Assembly (NCBI GenBank): GCA_025934475.1
Contig: JAICXZ010000242.1
Location: forward strand, 1 to 5,683
Source: Mucilaginibacter sp.
Lineage (GTDB): Bacteria; Bacteroidota; Bacteroidia; Sphingobacteriales; Sphingobacteriaceae
DNA length: 5,683 nt
Direction: 5' to 3'
The notes under the pieces: generated by a model
The model's input: the letters and a program-made list of their open reading frames with translations, nothing else
Database searches by the model: none
What the model was told of the DNA's origin: nothing
Part shown: one piece after another, positions 4,465 through 5,683 of the stretch
How the letters are laid out: the number at the start of each line of letters is the position of its first letter
Position numbering within the stretch: the first letter of the stretch is position 1
Made by a program: the position numbers and the translations under genes

Positions 4465-5289
4465 ATGAAAACAAGAAATGTTATCGGTTCGATATTGCTC
4501 CTTGCAATATTTTCGGGCTCCTGTAAAAAGGATGCTACTCAAACCCCGGCTGCAAGTGCTGCGGGCAAGTCTGCCACTAACTTAACGTTGTCAGCTATTA
4601 AAACGAAGGTACCTAAAGGACTGCTTGCCTGGTATCCGTTTTCGGGTAACACCAACGACATGAGCGGAAATGGCAACAACGCTTATTTGAACAGTTATTT
4701 TGATCCCGGAACGGGCATAAGCGGCAATTTGCCGGTTCTCACTACCGGCAAATACGGCAATCCGAACAGTGCTTATAGCTTTGACGGCACCGGCGGCTAT
4801 ATTGAAACCATCAATCCATTCTTCACAGATTCCGTCAGCGAATTTAGCATTTATGTGCGGTACAAATCCGGAAGCAGCGGAACCCTGTTCGGCGCCGGCG
4901 ATTTTTACTTCGGGTACCCCGCCATAAATTTTGCCGTTGGTAAAGACAACAGCATCGGCTTTAGCTGGCAAAATATTTTCCTTGATCAGCAGGGTTTAAT
5001 TTTAACTTCTTATGTAAGCGGCGGCTCGGTTGCACTCCCACCCAATAGCTGGGCAGATGCAGTTGTGAATTTTAAAAATGATGTTTTAACAGTTTACGTT
5101 AATGGTAAAAAGACCGGCTCGGCCACATCAGCATATCCAACCGGGTTTTTTGGTGGTACAGGAACTATAGGCGCTGCGAGGTACAGGTATCCCGAAAGCT
5201 TTTTAACGGGTGCAGTAGATGAAGTGCGCGTGTATGATAAAGCCTTAACCGTTGAAGAAATGCGCCAGCTATACCAGCGCAAAAAGTGA
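4465..5289 (+). CDS. LamG / concanavalin A-like domain surface lipoprotein
   Basis: A 274-residue lipoprotein. The signal peptide ends SGSC, so Cys20 is the lipidation site under the relaxed Bacteroidota lipobox. KKD directly after the Cys resembles the charged export signals of surface-exposed Bacteroidota lipoproteins. A low-complexity Ala/Thr/Ser linker (residues 24-50) leads to one LamG-like jelly-roll domain (52-272): LLAWYPFSGNTNDMSGNGNN at its start, YSFDGTGGYIET near 104-115, VNFKNDVLTVYVNGKKTG near 201-218, and the closing GAVDEVRVYDKALTVEEMRQLY near 249-270. Such domains bind glycans or proteins, often with calcium. No catalytic domain is attached, so a binding or adhesin role is likely and the ligand unknown. 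No Shine-Dalgarno precedes the ATG. Both flanks carry the GC-rich hairpin repeat, and no terminator is evident downstream. Confidence 0.9.
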   Translation: MKTRNVIGSILLLAIFSGSCKKDATQTPAASAAGKSATNLTLSAIKTKVPKGLLAWYPFSGNTNDMSGNGNNAYLNSYFDPGTGISGNLPVLTTGKYGNPNSAYSFDGTGGYIETINPFFTDSVSEFSIYVRYKSGSSGTLFGAGDFYFGYPAINFAVGKDNSIGFSWQNIFLDQQGLILTSYVSGGSVALPPNSWADAVVNFKNDVLTVYVNGKKTGSATSAYPTGFFGGTGTIGAARYRYPESFLTGAVDEVRVYDKALTVEEMRQLYQRKK

Positions 5290-5341
5290 AACTACCAGCG
5301 ACGATAGTTATTTTACAATCCGCCAAATATCCTCCGTGTCC

Positions 5342-5371
5342 CCGCGGGGTCTCCCAACGGGGACCCTGCGG
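5342..5371 (+). repeat. GC-rich hairpin, copy 3 (tandem unit 1)
   Basis: CCGCGGGGTC pairs with GACCCTGCGG (one G-T), followed inward by an unpaired T and a CCC/GGG stem around AAC. The ten-base palindrome CCCCGCGGGG (5340-5349) overlaps its left arm. Confidence 0.85.
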
Positions 5372-5463
5372 CTCATGACGGTAATCTAGTTCCTACCAAG
5401 GACCCAGCGGTGCAAATCACCAATACAACCGATAATCCGCAATCTCCACAAAAGAACGTGTCC

Positions 5464-5493
5464 CCGCGGGGTCTCCCAACGGGGACCCTGCGG
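5464..5493 (+). repeat. GC-rich hairpin, copy 4 (tandem unit 2)
   Basis: Identical over all 30 bases to the hairpin of unit 1, including the unpaired T and the AAC loop. Confidence 0.85.
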
Positions 5494-5585
5494 CTCATGA
5501 CGGTAATCTCGTCCCTACCAAGGACCCAGCGGTGCAAATCACCAATACAACCGATAATCCGAAATCTCCACAAAAGGACGTGTCC

Positions 5586-5615
5586 CCGCGGGGTCGCCCA
5601 ACGGGGACCCTGCGG
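5586..5615 (+). repeat. GC-rich hairpin, copy 5 (tandem unit 3)
   Basis: The only change from the other tandem copies is in the unpaired bulge base, T to G, so every base pair is kept. Confidence 0.85.
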
Positions 5616-5683
5616 CTCATGACGGTAATCTTGTCCCTACCAAGTACCCAGCGGTGCAAATCACCAATACAACCGATAATCAG

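Larger units (their letters stand above)
5336..5683 (+). repeat. 122-bp tandem repeat array, open at the window edge
   Basis: Units start at 5336, 5458 and 5580, each with GTGTCCCCGCGGGG; the third is cut by the window end after 104 bases. Units 1 and 2 differ at 4 of 122 positions, and units 2 and 3 at 4 of 104. Each unit has the GC-rich hairpin near its 5' end, then GCTCATGACGGTAATC, a short GGTG/CACC stem and an A/C-rich tail. The 122-base period is not a multiple of three, so frames that cross units (plus 5410-5622, minus 5373-5573) change frame at each unit and are not real genes. The 46 bases between the LamG stop and 5336 hold only a partial resemblance to the unit's tail. Confidence 0.95.

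Noticed and set aside
5373..5622. Open frames on both strands within the 122-bp array
   Set aside because: The period shifts the frame in every unit, and the translated sequence is simply the hairpin read as codons.
5336..5683. CRISPR array
   Set aside because: Units are 122 bp and identical throughout, with no alternation of short repeats and unique spacers, and no cas genes are nearby.

Overview
The window looks like an accessory, repeat-rich piece of a Bacteroidota chromosome, most likely a Sphingobacteriaceae member (Mucilaginibacter/Pedobacter type). The reasons are start codons preceded by A-rich leaders without Shine-Dalgarno sequences, a TAnnTTTG-type -7 promoter box, two lipoproteins with short Bacteroidota-style signal peptides, and several intergenic words I recall as dispersed repeats in that family. 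The assignment rests on sequence style and memory, not on a search.

Layout. At the left edge a minus-strand gene begins and runs out of the window (1-46). A small, weakly supported minus-strand exported or membrane protein (165-494) stands divergent to an exported dienelactone-hydrolase-family protein (666-1511). That gene converges on an AmiD-type N-acetylmuramoyl-L-alanine amidase lipoprotein (1607-2431, minus), with a perfect 19-bp inverted repeat filling the gap. A 357-bp intergenic stretch made of degenerate repeats leads to a secreted protein of unknown function (2789-3376) with its own -7 box and a clear intrinsic terminator.

From 3377 to 4464 there are about 1.09 kb without a convincing gene. 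This stretch holds hairpins, inverted repeats and, at its right end, a composite structure: two 91-bp direct repeats (4015-4105 and 4262-4352, 87/91 identical) that exactly bracket a segment with two inverted copies of a GC-rich hairpin (4114-4143 and 4225-4254). Next comes a LamG/concanavalin-A-like surface lipoprotein (4465-5289). The window ends in a 122-bp tandem repeat (5336-5683, about 2.85 copies, open at the edge), each unit starting with the same GC-rich hairpin.

How the genes relate. Three or four of the encoded proteins are exported envelope proteins: a hydrolase, a peptidoglycan amidase, an unknown secreted protein and a LamG lipoprotein. Each appears to be its own transcription unit; there is no operon. 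The most notable signal is the non-coding hairpin family. Five copies share one fold with compensatory changes in the inner stem. They occur both as an inverted REPIN-like pair and as a tandem array, and so bracket the LamG gene on both sides.
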